12,213 bases of DNA from Gammaproteobacteria bacterium (lineage in GTDB: Bacteria; Pseudomonadota; Gammaproteobacteria; Steroidobacterales; Steroidobacteraceae), in NCBI GenBank assembly GCA_030040235.1, contig JASHUC010000428.1, positions 1-12,213 of the forward strand, in the 5' to 3' direction. The translations under genes and the position numbers were made by a program. Below the pieces are notes generated by a model that ran no database searches, was not told the origin of the DNA, and saw nothing but the letters and a program-made list of their open reading frames with translations. Shown one piece after another: positions 6,374-12,213 of the stretch. The stretch's first letter is position 1, and the number at the start of each line of letters is the position of its first letter.

Positions 6374-8092
6374 ATGAACGCGACGGTGGCGCCCGGCTAT
6401 CCGCGTTGGGCGGCGGGCCTCAGGCCCGTTCTGCTGCTGGTCGGGATCGCGGCCGCGGTCGCGGCCGGGGTGGCTGTCGTGCTGTGGTCGCGCGGTCCGA
6501 CCTACAGTCTGCTCTACGCCAATCTCGCGACCGAGGATCAGGCACAGATCACTCAGGCACTCGATGCCGCGGCAATTCCGTATCGGCTCGGCCCCAACGG
6601 CAACGCCATCGAGGTTCCGAGCGAGCGGGTGAGCGAGGCGCGCCTGAAGCTCGCCGGTCAGGGTCTACCCGAAGGGGACGGCGAGTTCGCCCTGATGACG
6701 AAGGATTCGGGTTTCGGCGCCAGTCAGCTCATGGAGACCGTGCGTTACCAGCATGCACTCGAGCTCGAGCTCGCCCACACGATTGCGAGCATGCGTCCCG
6801 TCAACGGAGCGCGCGTGCAGATCGCCGCGCCGCCCGACTCTGCGTTCGTGCGCGATCAGCGCCCCTCGAGCGCCTCGGTATTCGTCGAGCTGAAACCCGG
6901 ACGGCTGCTCTCGCAGGAGCAGGTGCAGGCGATCGTGAATCTGGTCGCCTCGAGCGTCCCGAATCTGCAGGCGAGCCAGGTGACGGTCGTCGACCAGCAG
7001 GGGCAGCTGCTCTCGGCGCCCCAGGGCTCCGATGAGTTCGCCCAGCGCGAGCAGCGCTTCGAGCAGGTGCATCGCCTGGAGGACGATTACGTCGCTCGGA
7101 TCGAGGAGCTGCTGACGCCGCTCGTCGGTGCAGGTCACGTACGCGCGCAGGTGGTCGCCTCGATCGACACCTCCGTCAGCGAGGAGGCGCGCGAGCAGTA
7201 CACGCCGGGCAGCCAGATCGTGCGCAGCGAGGAGCTCTCCCAGCAGACGACGCACGAGGGCGCGGGCATGGCGCAGGGCGTGCCGGGCGCGCTCAGCAAT
7301 CAACCGCCGCCGGCCGGAGTGGCGCAGGCGCCGCCTGCCGCGGCATCCGCATCGGCGGCCTCGAGCTCCTCATCGACGAGCTCCGCAGGCGCCGGTGCCA
7401 CCGGCGCGGCGGGCGCCACCGCCGCTGCAGCGGGTGCAGCCTCGAAGACCCCTGCGGCGGCCCAGCCGCCCGAGGACGTCTCCACCCAGAGCACGCGCAA
7501 CTACGAGATCGACCGTACCCTCGACTACACCCGTCAACCGGCCGGCCGCCTCAAACGGCTGACGGTCGCCGTGCTGATCGATGACATTCGCACCGTGGGC
7601 AAGGATGGCAAAGCGAGCGAGCGGCCCCTCACCTCCGCCGAGCTCGCCCACCTCACCCAGCTCGTGAAGGATGCGGTCGGGTTCGACGCCACGCGCGGGG
7701 ACAGCGTGAATGTCATGAACTCCACCTTCCAGAGCGAAGCTGCTCCGAGCGACGGACAGCTCGAGCAGGTGCCGCTCTGGGAGCGGCCGCTGTTCACCGA
7801 GCTCGCAAAGCTCGCGGCCGGAGTCGTCATCCTGCTGGTACTGGCGCTTGCGGTGCTGCGACCGCTCGTGCGCGGGCTCATCGTGCCGGCGCGCGCGGCG
7901 CTTGCGGCGCCCACCCAAGCGGCCGCTGAGCGCGAGCTCCCGGCGCCGGCGGCCAAAGCGTCCGCGCCGGGAACGGCGGTCGCCGCCGCGCAACCCTACG
8001 AGCAGCAGGTCGTCGGTGCGCGTGCGCTCGTGAACCAGGACCCCAAGCGCGTCGCACAGGTGGTCCGCACGTGGGTGGCGTCGGATGAGTGA
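6374..8092 (+). CDS. fliF: Flagellar MS-ring protein FliF
   Basis: A 572-residue inner-membrane protein that builds the MS ring, the base for rod, switch and export gate. A transmembrane segment at about residues 17-42 precedes the periplasmic ring-building motifs, which start with SLLYANLATEDQAQITQAL and continue with RLKLAGQGLPEG, LMETVRYQHALELELAHTI and ARVQIAAPPDSAFVRDQR. A second membrane segment (about 475-498) leads to the cytoplasmic tail, whose last ~30 residues (YEQQVVGARALVNQDPKRVA, then QVVRTWV) bind FliG. Residues ~310-370 are a long Ala/Ser/Gly/Pro low-complexity stretch in the periplasmic beta-collar region, a place where the family varies in length. A short GAGAG lies 6 bases before the ATG. 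The stop codon overlaps the fliG start by eight bases. Confidence 0.97.
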   Translation: MNATVAPGYPRWAAGLRPVLLLVGIAAAVAAGVAVVLWSRGPTYSLLYANLATEDQAQITQALDAAAIPYRLGPNGNAIEVPSERVSEARLKLAGQGLPEGDGEFALMTKDSGFGASQLMETVRYQHALELELAHTIASMRPVNGARVQIAAPPDSAFVRDQRPSSASVFVELKPGRLLSQEQVQAIVNLVASSVPNLQASQVTVVDQQGQLLSAPQGSDEFAQREQRFEQVHRLEDDYVARIEELLTPLVGAGHVRAQVVASIDTSVSEEAREQYTPGSQIVRSEELSQQTTHEGAGMAQGVPGALSNQPPPAGVAQAPPAAASASAASSSSSTSSAGAGATGAAGATAAAAGAASKTPAAAQPPEDVSTQSTRNYEIDRTLDYTRQPAGRLKRLTVAVLIDDIRTVGKDGKASERPLTSAELAHLTQLVKDAVGFDATRGDSVNVMNSTFQSEAAPSDGQLEQVPLWERPLFTELAKLAAGVVILLVLALAVLRPLVRGLIVPARAALAAPTQAAAERELPAPAAKASAPGTAVAAAQPYEQQVVGARALVNQDPKRVAQVVRTWVASDE

Positions 8093-9104
8093 GCGTGCGG
8101 AGAAGCGGACCGACAAGCGCTCGGGCACCGAGCGCGCCGCCATACTTCTGCTCACGCTCGGAGAGCAGGAGGCGGCGCAGGTGCTCAAGCACATGGGCGC
8201 CAAGGAGGTGCAGCGTGTCGGCGCCGCGATGGCCCATCTGGCAAACATCTCCCGCGAGGAAGTGCGCACGGTCCTCACCGACTTCTCCTCCCTCGTCGAG
8301 AGTCAAACCTCGGTCGGAGTAGGCGTCGATGAGTTCTTGCGCAAGGTGCTCGTCGATGCGCTCGGTCAGGAGAAGGCCTCCAGCGTCATCGAGCGCATCA
8401 ACATCGGTCAGTCGAGCAAGGGGCTCGAGGCGCTCAAATGGATGGATGCGCGCGCGGTCGCCGAGCTGATCCGCCTCGAGCATCCGCAGATCATCGCGAT
8501 CGTGCTCGCCTATCTCGAGCCCGATCAGTCCGCGGAGATCCTCCAGCAGCTGCCGGGTGCGTTGCGCCCGGAGGTCGTCATGCGCATCGCGCAGCTCGAC
8601 GGCGTGCAGCCGACGGCGCTCTCCGAGCTCGACGATGTGATGGAGAAGCAGTTCGCCGGCAAGACGGCCGGCAAGACCTCGGTGCTCGGCGGTGCGAAGG
8701 CCGCGGCGGAGATCGTGAACTTCCTCGACCCGAGCCTGGAATCGGCGCTCATGGAGCAGATTGCCGTCGCCGACCAGGGGCTCGCGACGCGCATCCAGGA
8801 TCTCATCTTCGTGTTCGACAACCTGATCGACATCGACGACCGATCGATGCAGGAGCTGCTGCGTCAGGTGCCGAGCGACAAGCTGCTCATCGCGATGAAG
8901 GCCGCCGACGAGACGCTCAAGCAAAAGATCTTTAAGAACATGTCGCAGCGCGCGGCGGAGATGCTGCGCGACGATCTCGAGGCGCGCGGCCCCGTGCGGC
9001 TCTCCGAGGTGGAGGCCGCACAGAAGGAGATTCTCGCGACCGCGCGCAAGCTCGCCGAAGCCGGGACCATCGCGATCGCGGGCAAGGGCGAGGCCTATGT
9101 CTGA
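8085..9104 (+). CDS. fliG: Flagellar motor switch protein FliG
   Basis: A 339-residue cytoplasmic C-ring component that couples the stator to rotor torque and passes the switch signal from FliM. The N-terminal FliF-binding domain begins RAAILLLTLGEQEAAQVLKH. The middle domain holds the EHPQ motif at 132-135, which contacts FliM. The C-terminal domain carries the torque helix region LIFVFDNLIDIDDRSMQELL, with DDRS at about 251-254, keeping the charged residues that face the stator. The length is normal. ATG 8085 lies inside the end of fliF (8-base overlap), and its own stop overlaps fliH by 8 bases, indicating translational coupling in a stoichiometric series. Confidence 0.97.
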   Translation: MSERAEKRTDKRSGTERAAILLLTLGEQEAAQVLKHMGAKEVQRVGAAMAHLANISREEVRTVLTDFSSLVESQTSVGVGVDEFLRKVLVDALGQEKASSVIERINIGQSSKGLEALKWMDARAVAELIRLEHPQIIAIVLAYLEPDQSAEILQQLPGALRPEVVMRIAQLDGVQPTALSELDDVMEKQFAGKTAGKTSVLGGAKAAAEIVNFLDPSLESALMEQIAVADQGLATRIQDLIFVFDNLIDIDDRSMQELLRQVPSDKLLIAMKAADETLKQKIFKNMSQRAAEMLRDDLEARGPVRLSEVEAAQKEILATARKLAEAGTIAIAGKGEAYV

Positions 9105-9768
9105 GGCCGCGGGCCGCCTGCGAGCCATCGCCGCAGCAGCGGCGGCGGCTGCCGAGCGCTGGCCGCTGCCCTCGGTGGAAGGCCCGATCGTCGGCGCACG
9201 GCGCGAGCGCGCGGAGGACGGCGGCTCCCAGGCCGAGCGCACGCGCGGCTACGAGGCGGGACTCGAGGCCGCACGCGCCGAGACGCAGCGGCTCACGAGC
9301 GAGCTCCAGACGCGCGTCAAACGGCTCGATGGGCTCCTGAGGCATCTCGCGGGTCCGCTCGGCGAGGCCGATGAGGAAACCTTCAAGCAGCTGCTGGTGC
9401 TCACCCTTTGCATCGGCAAGCAGCTCGCGCGGCGCGACATCAAGGCGAATCCCACCGACATCATCGGCCTGGTCCGCGAGTGCATCGGACGGCTGCCCGC
9501 CTCCGCGCGCGAGGTACGCGTGCACCTGCACCCCGAGGACGCCGCTCTGGTGCGCGAGCACCTCGCCGCGCCGAGCGCCGACAGCGCCTGGACTCTGGTG
9601 GAGGACCCCACGCAGTCGCGTGGCGGATGCCTCGTGCGCAGCGACAGCTCCCAGATCGACGCCCGATTCGAGAGCCGGGTGAACGCGATCGTGAGCTCAC
9701 TCCTCGGCGATGAACGCTCGAGCGAACGCTCGGCAGGGGAGCCGCAGGCGCCCGAGGCCGGAGCATGA
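9097..9768 (+). CDS. fliH: Flagellar assembly protein FliH
   Basis: A 223-residue regulator of the export ATPase: a FliH dimer binds one FliI and docks it to the C-ring protein FliN. The N-terminal tryptophan segment RWPLP (21-25) fits the FliN/FlhA-docking end, after an unusual run of alanines at ~12-19. The heptad/glycine-repeat region starts [12 protein letters not shown] (about 50-61), typical of FliH. The C-terminal domain ([20 protein letters not shown] through [20 protein letters not shown]) is the FliI-binding, V-ATPase-E-like part. It overlaps fliG by 8 bases and fliI by 4 (ATGA at 9765). The last ~25 residues are Ser/Glu/Pro-rich, with a short tandem GAACGCTCG repeat in the DNA. Confidence 0.94.
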   Translation: MSEAAGRLRAIAAAAAAAAERWPLPSVEGPIVGARRERAEDGGSQAERTRGYEAGLEAARAETQRLTSELQTRVKRLDGLLRHLAGPLGEADEETFKQLLVLTLCIGKQLARRDIKANPTDIIGLVRECIGRLPASAREVRVHLHPEDAALVREHLAAPSADSAWTLVEDPTQSRGGCLVRSDSSQIDARFESRVNAIVSSLLGDERSSERSAGEPQAPEAGA

Positions 9769-11126
9769 CGGCTTCCGGACCGAGCCGCGCCTGGAACGAG
9801 CAGCTCGCACGCTGCACGCGGCAGATCGAGCGGCTGCGCTTTGCACCGGTCGAGGGCCAGCTCACCCGCATGGTGGGTCTGGCGCTCGAGGCGGTCGGCT
9901 GTCGTGCGGCGATCGGCGATACCTGCGATGTCTTGACGAGTGACGGGGGCCGAATCGAGGCGGAGGTGGTCGGTTTCGCCGGAGACCGCCTGTACCTCAT
10001 GCCCGCCGGCGACTCGCACGGTCTCGGCCCGAAGGCGCGCGTGATTCCACGCGAGCGTGCCGGCACCGTGCATGTGGGGCCGAAGCTCCTCGGCCGGATC
10101 ATCGACGGTGCGGCGCAGCCCCTCGATGGCCTCGGGCCTCTAGACTGCGAGCACCGCGTGCGGCTGCATGCGACGCCGGTGAACCCGCTCTCGCGCCAGC
10201 CGATCAGCGATCCGCTCGACGTGGGCGTTCGTGCCATCAATGCCTTGCTCACCGTCGGGCGCGGCCAGCGCGTGGGATTGTTCGCCGGCAGCGGCGTCGG
10301 TAAGAGCGTGCTGCTCGGCATGATGGCCCGCTACACCAGCGCCGACGTGATCATCGTCGGGCTCATCGGCGAGCGCGGCCGCGAGGTCAAGGAATTCGTC
10401 GAGCGCATCCTCGGGCCGCGCGATCGGGAGCGGGCGGTGGTCGTGGCCACTCCGGCCGATACCCCGCCGCTCATGCGCCTGCACGGGGCATGGCTTGCGA
10501 GCGCGGTCGCGGAATACTTTCGCGATGAGGGAGCGAACGTGCTTCTCATCATGGACTCGCTCACGCGCTTTGCGCAGGCGCAGCGCGAGATCGGCCTCGC
10601 CATCGGCGAGGCTCCCGCGACCAAGGGCTATCCTCCCTCGGTGTTCGCGCGCCTGCCGCAGCTCGTCGAGCGCGCGGGGAACGGCCCGCGCGGCAGCGGC
10701 TCGGTGACCGCCTTCTACACCGTGCTGGTCGAGGGCGACGATCAGAACGACCCGATCGCCGATGCCGCGCGCGCGATTCTCGACGGTCATGTCGTGCTGT
10801 CGCGCCGCATCGCCGAGAGCGGCCATTACCCGGCGATCGACGTGGAGGCCTCCGTGAGCCGTGCGATGCACGAGATCGCATCGCCCGATCATCTGGAGCT
10901 CGCGCGGCGCTTCCGGCAGCTCGTCACGGCGTACGAGCACAATCGCGATCTCATCTCGATCGGAGCCTACCAGCGCGGCAGCGACCCGCGCGTCGATGCG
11001 GCGCTCGCCCTCTGGCCGCGCCTCACCAAGTTCCTGCAGCAGGATATGCGCGAGCGTGTCGATTTCACGACGAGTCTCGCAGCCCTCAAGGCGTTGCTCG
11101 CCGAGAGCGGCGCCGCCGCGGCCTGA
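9765..11126 (+). CDS. fliI: Flagellum-specific type III export ATPase FliI
   Basis: A 453-residue cytoplasmic ATPase, related to the F1 beta subunit, that unfolds and delivers flagellar substrates to the export gate. Motifs include Walker A AGSGVGKS at 174-181, GERGREV at about 202-208, Walker [17 protein letters not shown] with D264, the family segment [20 protein letters not shown] and the [20 protein letters not shown] stretch. Length is as expected (~450). The start overlaps fliH by four bases, with GAGG (9754-9757) as ribosome site. The C-terminus ([20 protein letters not shown]) is the export-specific helical end. Confidence 0.97.
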   Translation: MTASGPSRAWNEQLARCTRQIERLRFAPVEGQLTRMVGLALEAVGCRAAIGDTCDVLTSDGGRIEAEVVGFAGDRLYLMPAGDSHGLGPKARVIPRERAGTVHVGPKLLGRIIDGAAQPLDGLGPLDCEHRVRLHATPVNPLSRQPISDPLDVGVRAINALLTVGRGQRVGLFAGSGVGKSVLLGMMARYTSADVIIVGLIGERGREVKEFVERILGPRDRERAVVVATPADTPPLMRLHGAWLASAVAEYFRDEGANVLLIMDSLTRFAQAQREIGLAIGEAPATKGYPPSVFARLPQLVERAGNGPRGSGSVTAFYTVLVEGDDQNDPIADAARAILDGHVVLSRRIAESGHYPAIDVEASVSRAMHEIASPDHLELARRFRQLVTAYEHNRDLISIGAYQRGSDPRVDAALALWPRLTKFLQQDMRERVDFTTSLAALKALLAESGAAAA

Positions 11127-11149
11127 GCGAGCGAGCGGGAGCCTCCCCG

Positions 11150-11611
11150 ATGCCGAGCAAGCAGCTGCAGGTCGTCCAGCGCGTGACCGACAGCGAAGAG
11201 CGGCGCCAGGCCGAGCGTCTGGCGGCGCGCGAGCGGCGCGTCGCCGAATGTGAGGCGAAGCTCGCCGAGCTCTCGAGCTACGAGAAGAGCTACGCGCGCG
11301 AGTTTGCGCAAAGTGCCGGGCACGGTATGGACGGGGCGCGCCTGCGCGCCTTTCAGACCTTTCTGGCGCGTCTCGGAGAGGCCGTGCGTCACCAGACCGA
11401 GATCGTCGAGCACGCCCGCGCCGAGCGCGATGCCGACCGCGACAGCTGGCGCCGTGCTGCGCAGCGCGCGGAGATGGTCGGCCACGTCGTGAAGCGCCGC
11501 AAGAACGAGGAGCGGCGCGCGCTCGAGCGCCAGGAGCAGCGCGAGTCCGACGAGCGCAGCCTCAGAAAGCATCAACCCCGCGCAAACCGAGGACACCCCG
11601 ATGGCGAGTAG
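11150..11611 (+). CDS. fliJ: Flagellar export protein FliJ
   Basis: A 153-residue, highly charged, almost wholly helical coiled-coil protein, as expected for FliJ. FliJ acts as the stalk in the FliI hexamer and escorts export chaperones to FlhA. The sequence begins MPSKQLQVVQRVTDSEERRQ and continues with Ala/Glu/Arg heptads; the segment around VVKRRKNEERRALERQEQRE is typical of the family's C-terminal half. ATG 11150 follows fliI by 23 bases, with GGGAG at 11136-11140. The 3' end overlaps the fliK start by 11 bases. The C-terminal ~12 residues are not helical and may simply reflect the overlap. Confidence 0.92.
   Translation: MPSKQLQVVQRVTDSEERRQAERLAARERRVAECEAKLAELSSYEKSYAREFAQSAGHGMDGARLRAFQTFLARLGEAVRHQTEIVEHARAERDADRDSWRRAAQRAEMVGHVVKRRKNEERRALERQEQRESDERSLRKHQPRANRGHPDGE
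11589..11593 (+). promoter_or_regulatory. Ribosome binding site for fliK, inside fliJ
   Basis: GAGGA at 11589-11593 stands 7 bases before ATG 11601. It supports a reading frame that starts within the end of fliJ and is open to the window edge. Confidence 0.6.
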
Positions 11612-12213
11612 AACGAGCGCGACCTCGCTCTCGACGGCAGCGTCCGCCTTGACATCGAGCTCGAAGCCCTCCTCCGTGAGTGGCCCGTCCGCGGGAGACG
11701 CGGCGGCGCCCGGCGGTCCTGAGGGGGCGCGAGGCGCAAGTGCAAGCGGTGCGGCAGCGGGCGGCGCATCCTCGAACGGATCCTCCTCGAGCGGTGCCTC
11801 CTCGAGGGGCGCCGCGAGTCGCTCGCGCGCGGGCGATGAGACGCCCGCCGGCGCTGCGCAGCGGCACACGAGGGGTGGCGCAAGCGCGAGCGCCCTGGCC
11901 GCCAAGGGACGGCCGGCGACGCGCAGCTCCCCCGACGCCTCCACGGTGGTTGCGGGTCAGACACCCGCAATCCGTACCGGGACAACGCCTCACGCCGCGC
12001 AGGGACCGGTCGCCGATGCGGAGGACTTCTCGTCTGTGCTCGCACGCGCCGCGGACACCGACGCCGATGGTGAGCCTCAGTCCGAGGGTGGCTTCTCCGG
12101 GAGCGGCGCCGAGCAAGGAAGTGCCGCAGAGCCGAGCAGCGAAGGCGGGGACGCCGACGGCGCGAGCGGCCCGTCCGCGGGCGCCCCCGCGGCGCATGCG
12201 CACGACACGGTCG
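11601..12213 (+). CDS. fliK: Probable hook-length control protein FliK, 3' partial
   Basis: A frame open from ATG 11601 to the window end, 204 codons without a stop, overlapping fliJ by 11 bases and preceded by GAGGA. The visible protein begins MASRTSATSLSTAASAL and is a Ser/Ala/Gly-rich, disordered N-terminal region with short repeats such as GSSSSGASSRGA. A more ordered DFSSVLARAADTD segment follows at about 142-154, of the kind found in FliK N-termini. FliK is secreted as a molecular ruler and switches export specificity from hook to filament. Its conserved C-terminal switch domain would lie beyond the window, so the call rests on position directly after fliJ and on composition. The third codon base is strongly G/C, as in the neighbouring genes. 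Confidence 0.75.
   Translation, partial: MASRTSATSLSTAASALTSSSKPSSVSGPSAGDAAAPGGPEGARGASASGAAAGGASSNGSSSSGASSRGAASRSRAGDETPAGAAQRHTRGGASASALAAKGRPATRSSPDASTVVAGQTPAIRTGTTPHAAQGPVADAEDFSSVLARAADTDADGEPQSEGGFSGSGAEQGSAAEPSSEGGDADGASGPSAGAPAAHAHDTV

Noticed and set aside
7878..9242. 454-codon open frame on the minus strand across fliF, fliG and fliH
   Set aside because: It mirrors the codon pattern of fliG, has no recognisable domain and spans three genes.
11562..12203. Minus-strand frames opposite fliK
   Set aside because: The plus-strand frame has a ribosome site, operon position and plausible composition. The minus-strand products are Arg/Gly/Ala-rich without motifs.
1..12213. CRISPR array, insertion sequence, toxin-antitoxin or defence system
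   Set aside because: No regularly spaced repeats, transposase motifs or small paired genes are seen. Every stretch is accounted for by housekeeping or flagellar genes and short spacers.

Overview
The window is high-GC bacterial DNA, coding almost entirely on the + strand. Most of it is a flagellar gene block. The order sigma54-activator, second sigma54-activator, fliE, fliF, fliG, fliH, fliI, fliJ, fliK matches the class II region of polarly flagellated Gammaproteobacteria (Pseudomonas, Vibrio, Xanthomonas types), where FleQ/FlrA and RpoN head the hierarchy. An atypical PilZ protein of the kind known from Xanthomonas next to the activators, together with the strong GC bias, suggests a Xanthomonadales, Nevskiales or Steroidobacterales-like gammaproteobacterium. 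The sequence does not settle the genus.

Layout. Bases 1-1830 hold the 3' part of an MprF-type phosphatidylglycerol aminoacyltransferase/flippase, cut by the left edge. After a spacer with a plausible sigma70 promoter comes a 253-aa zinc-ribbon protein with a DUF4145-like domain (1964-2725). An atypical (tPilZ-like) protein follows (2787-3353). A 241-base regulatory spacer (3354-3594) then holds an 18-bp palindrome, a near-consensus CRP/Vfr/Clp site and an AT-rich repeat pair. Next is fleQ (3595-4845), which appears to lack the usual N-terminal receiver-like domain. A 123-base spacer follows with a hairpin and a strong sigma54 -24/-12 promoter. That promoter drives a FleR/FlrC-like activator (4969-6024) with no receiver domain and no companion fleS kinase gene. 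The activator's stop overlaps the fliE start. fliE, fliF, fliG, fliH, fliI, fliJ and the beginning of fliK follow, tightly packed and often overlapping, up to the right edge.

How it works together (part inference). FleQ with RpoN would activate the sigma54 promoter at 4912-4927. The operon so expressed contains a second activator followed by the MS ring (FliF) with its rod junction (FliE), the switch protein FliG, the export ATPase complex FliH/FliI/FliJ and the hook-length ruler FliK. A CRP-family site ahead of fleQ would bring in cAMP (Vfr-like) or c-di-GMP (Clp-like) control. The tPilZ gene just upstream is a second possible, though degenerate, c-di-GMP link.

The structural flagellar genes look ordinary. 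The unusual part is the regulatory head: both sigma54 activators are reduced to AAA+ plus helix-turn-helix, the fleS kinase is absent from its usual place, and the FleQ c-di-GMP contact motif is eroded. I saw no tRNA, rRNA, CRISPR array, insertion sequence or defence system.
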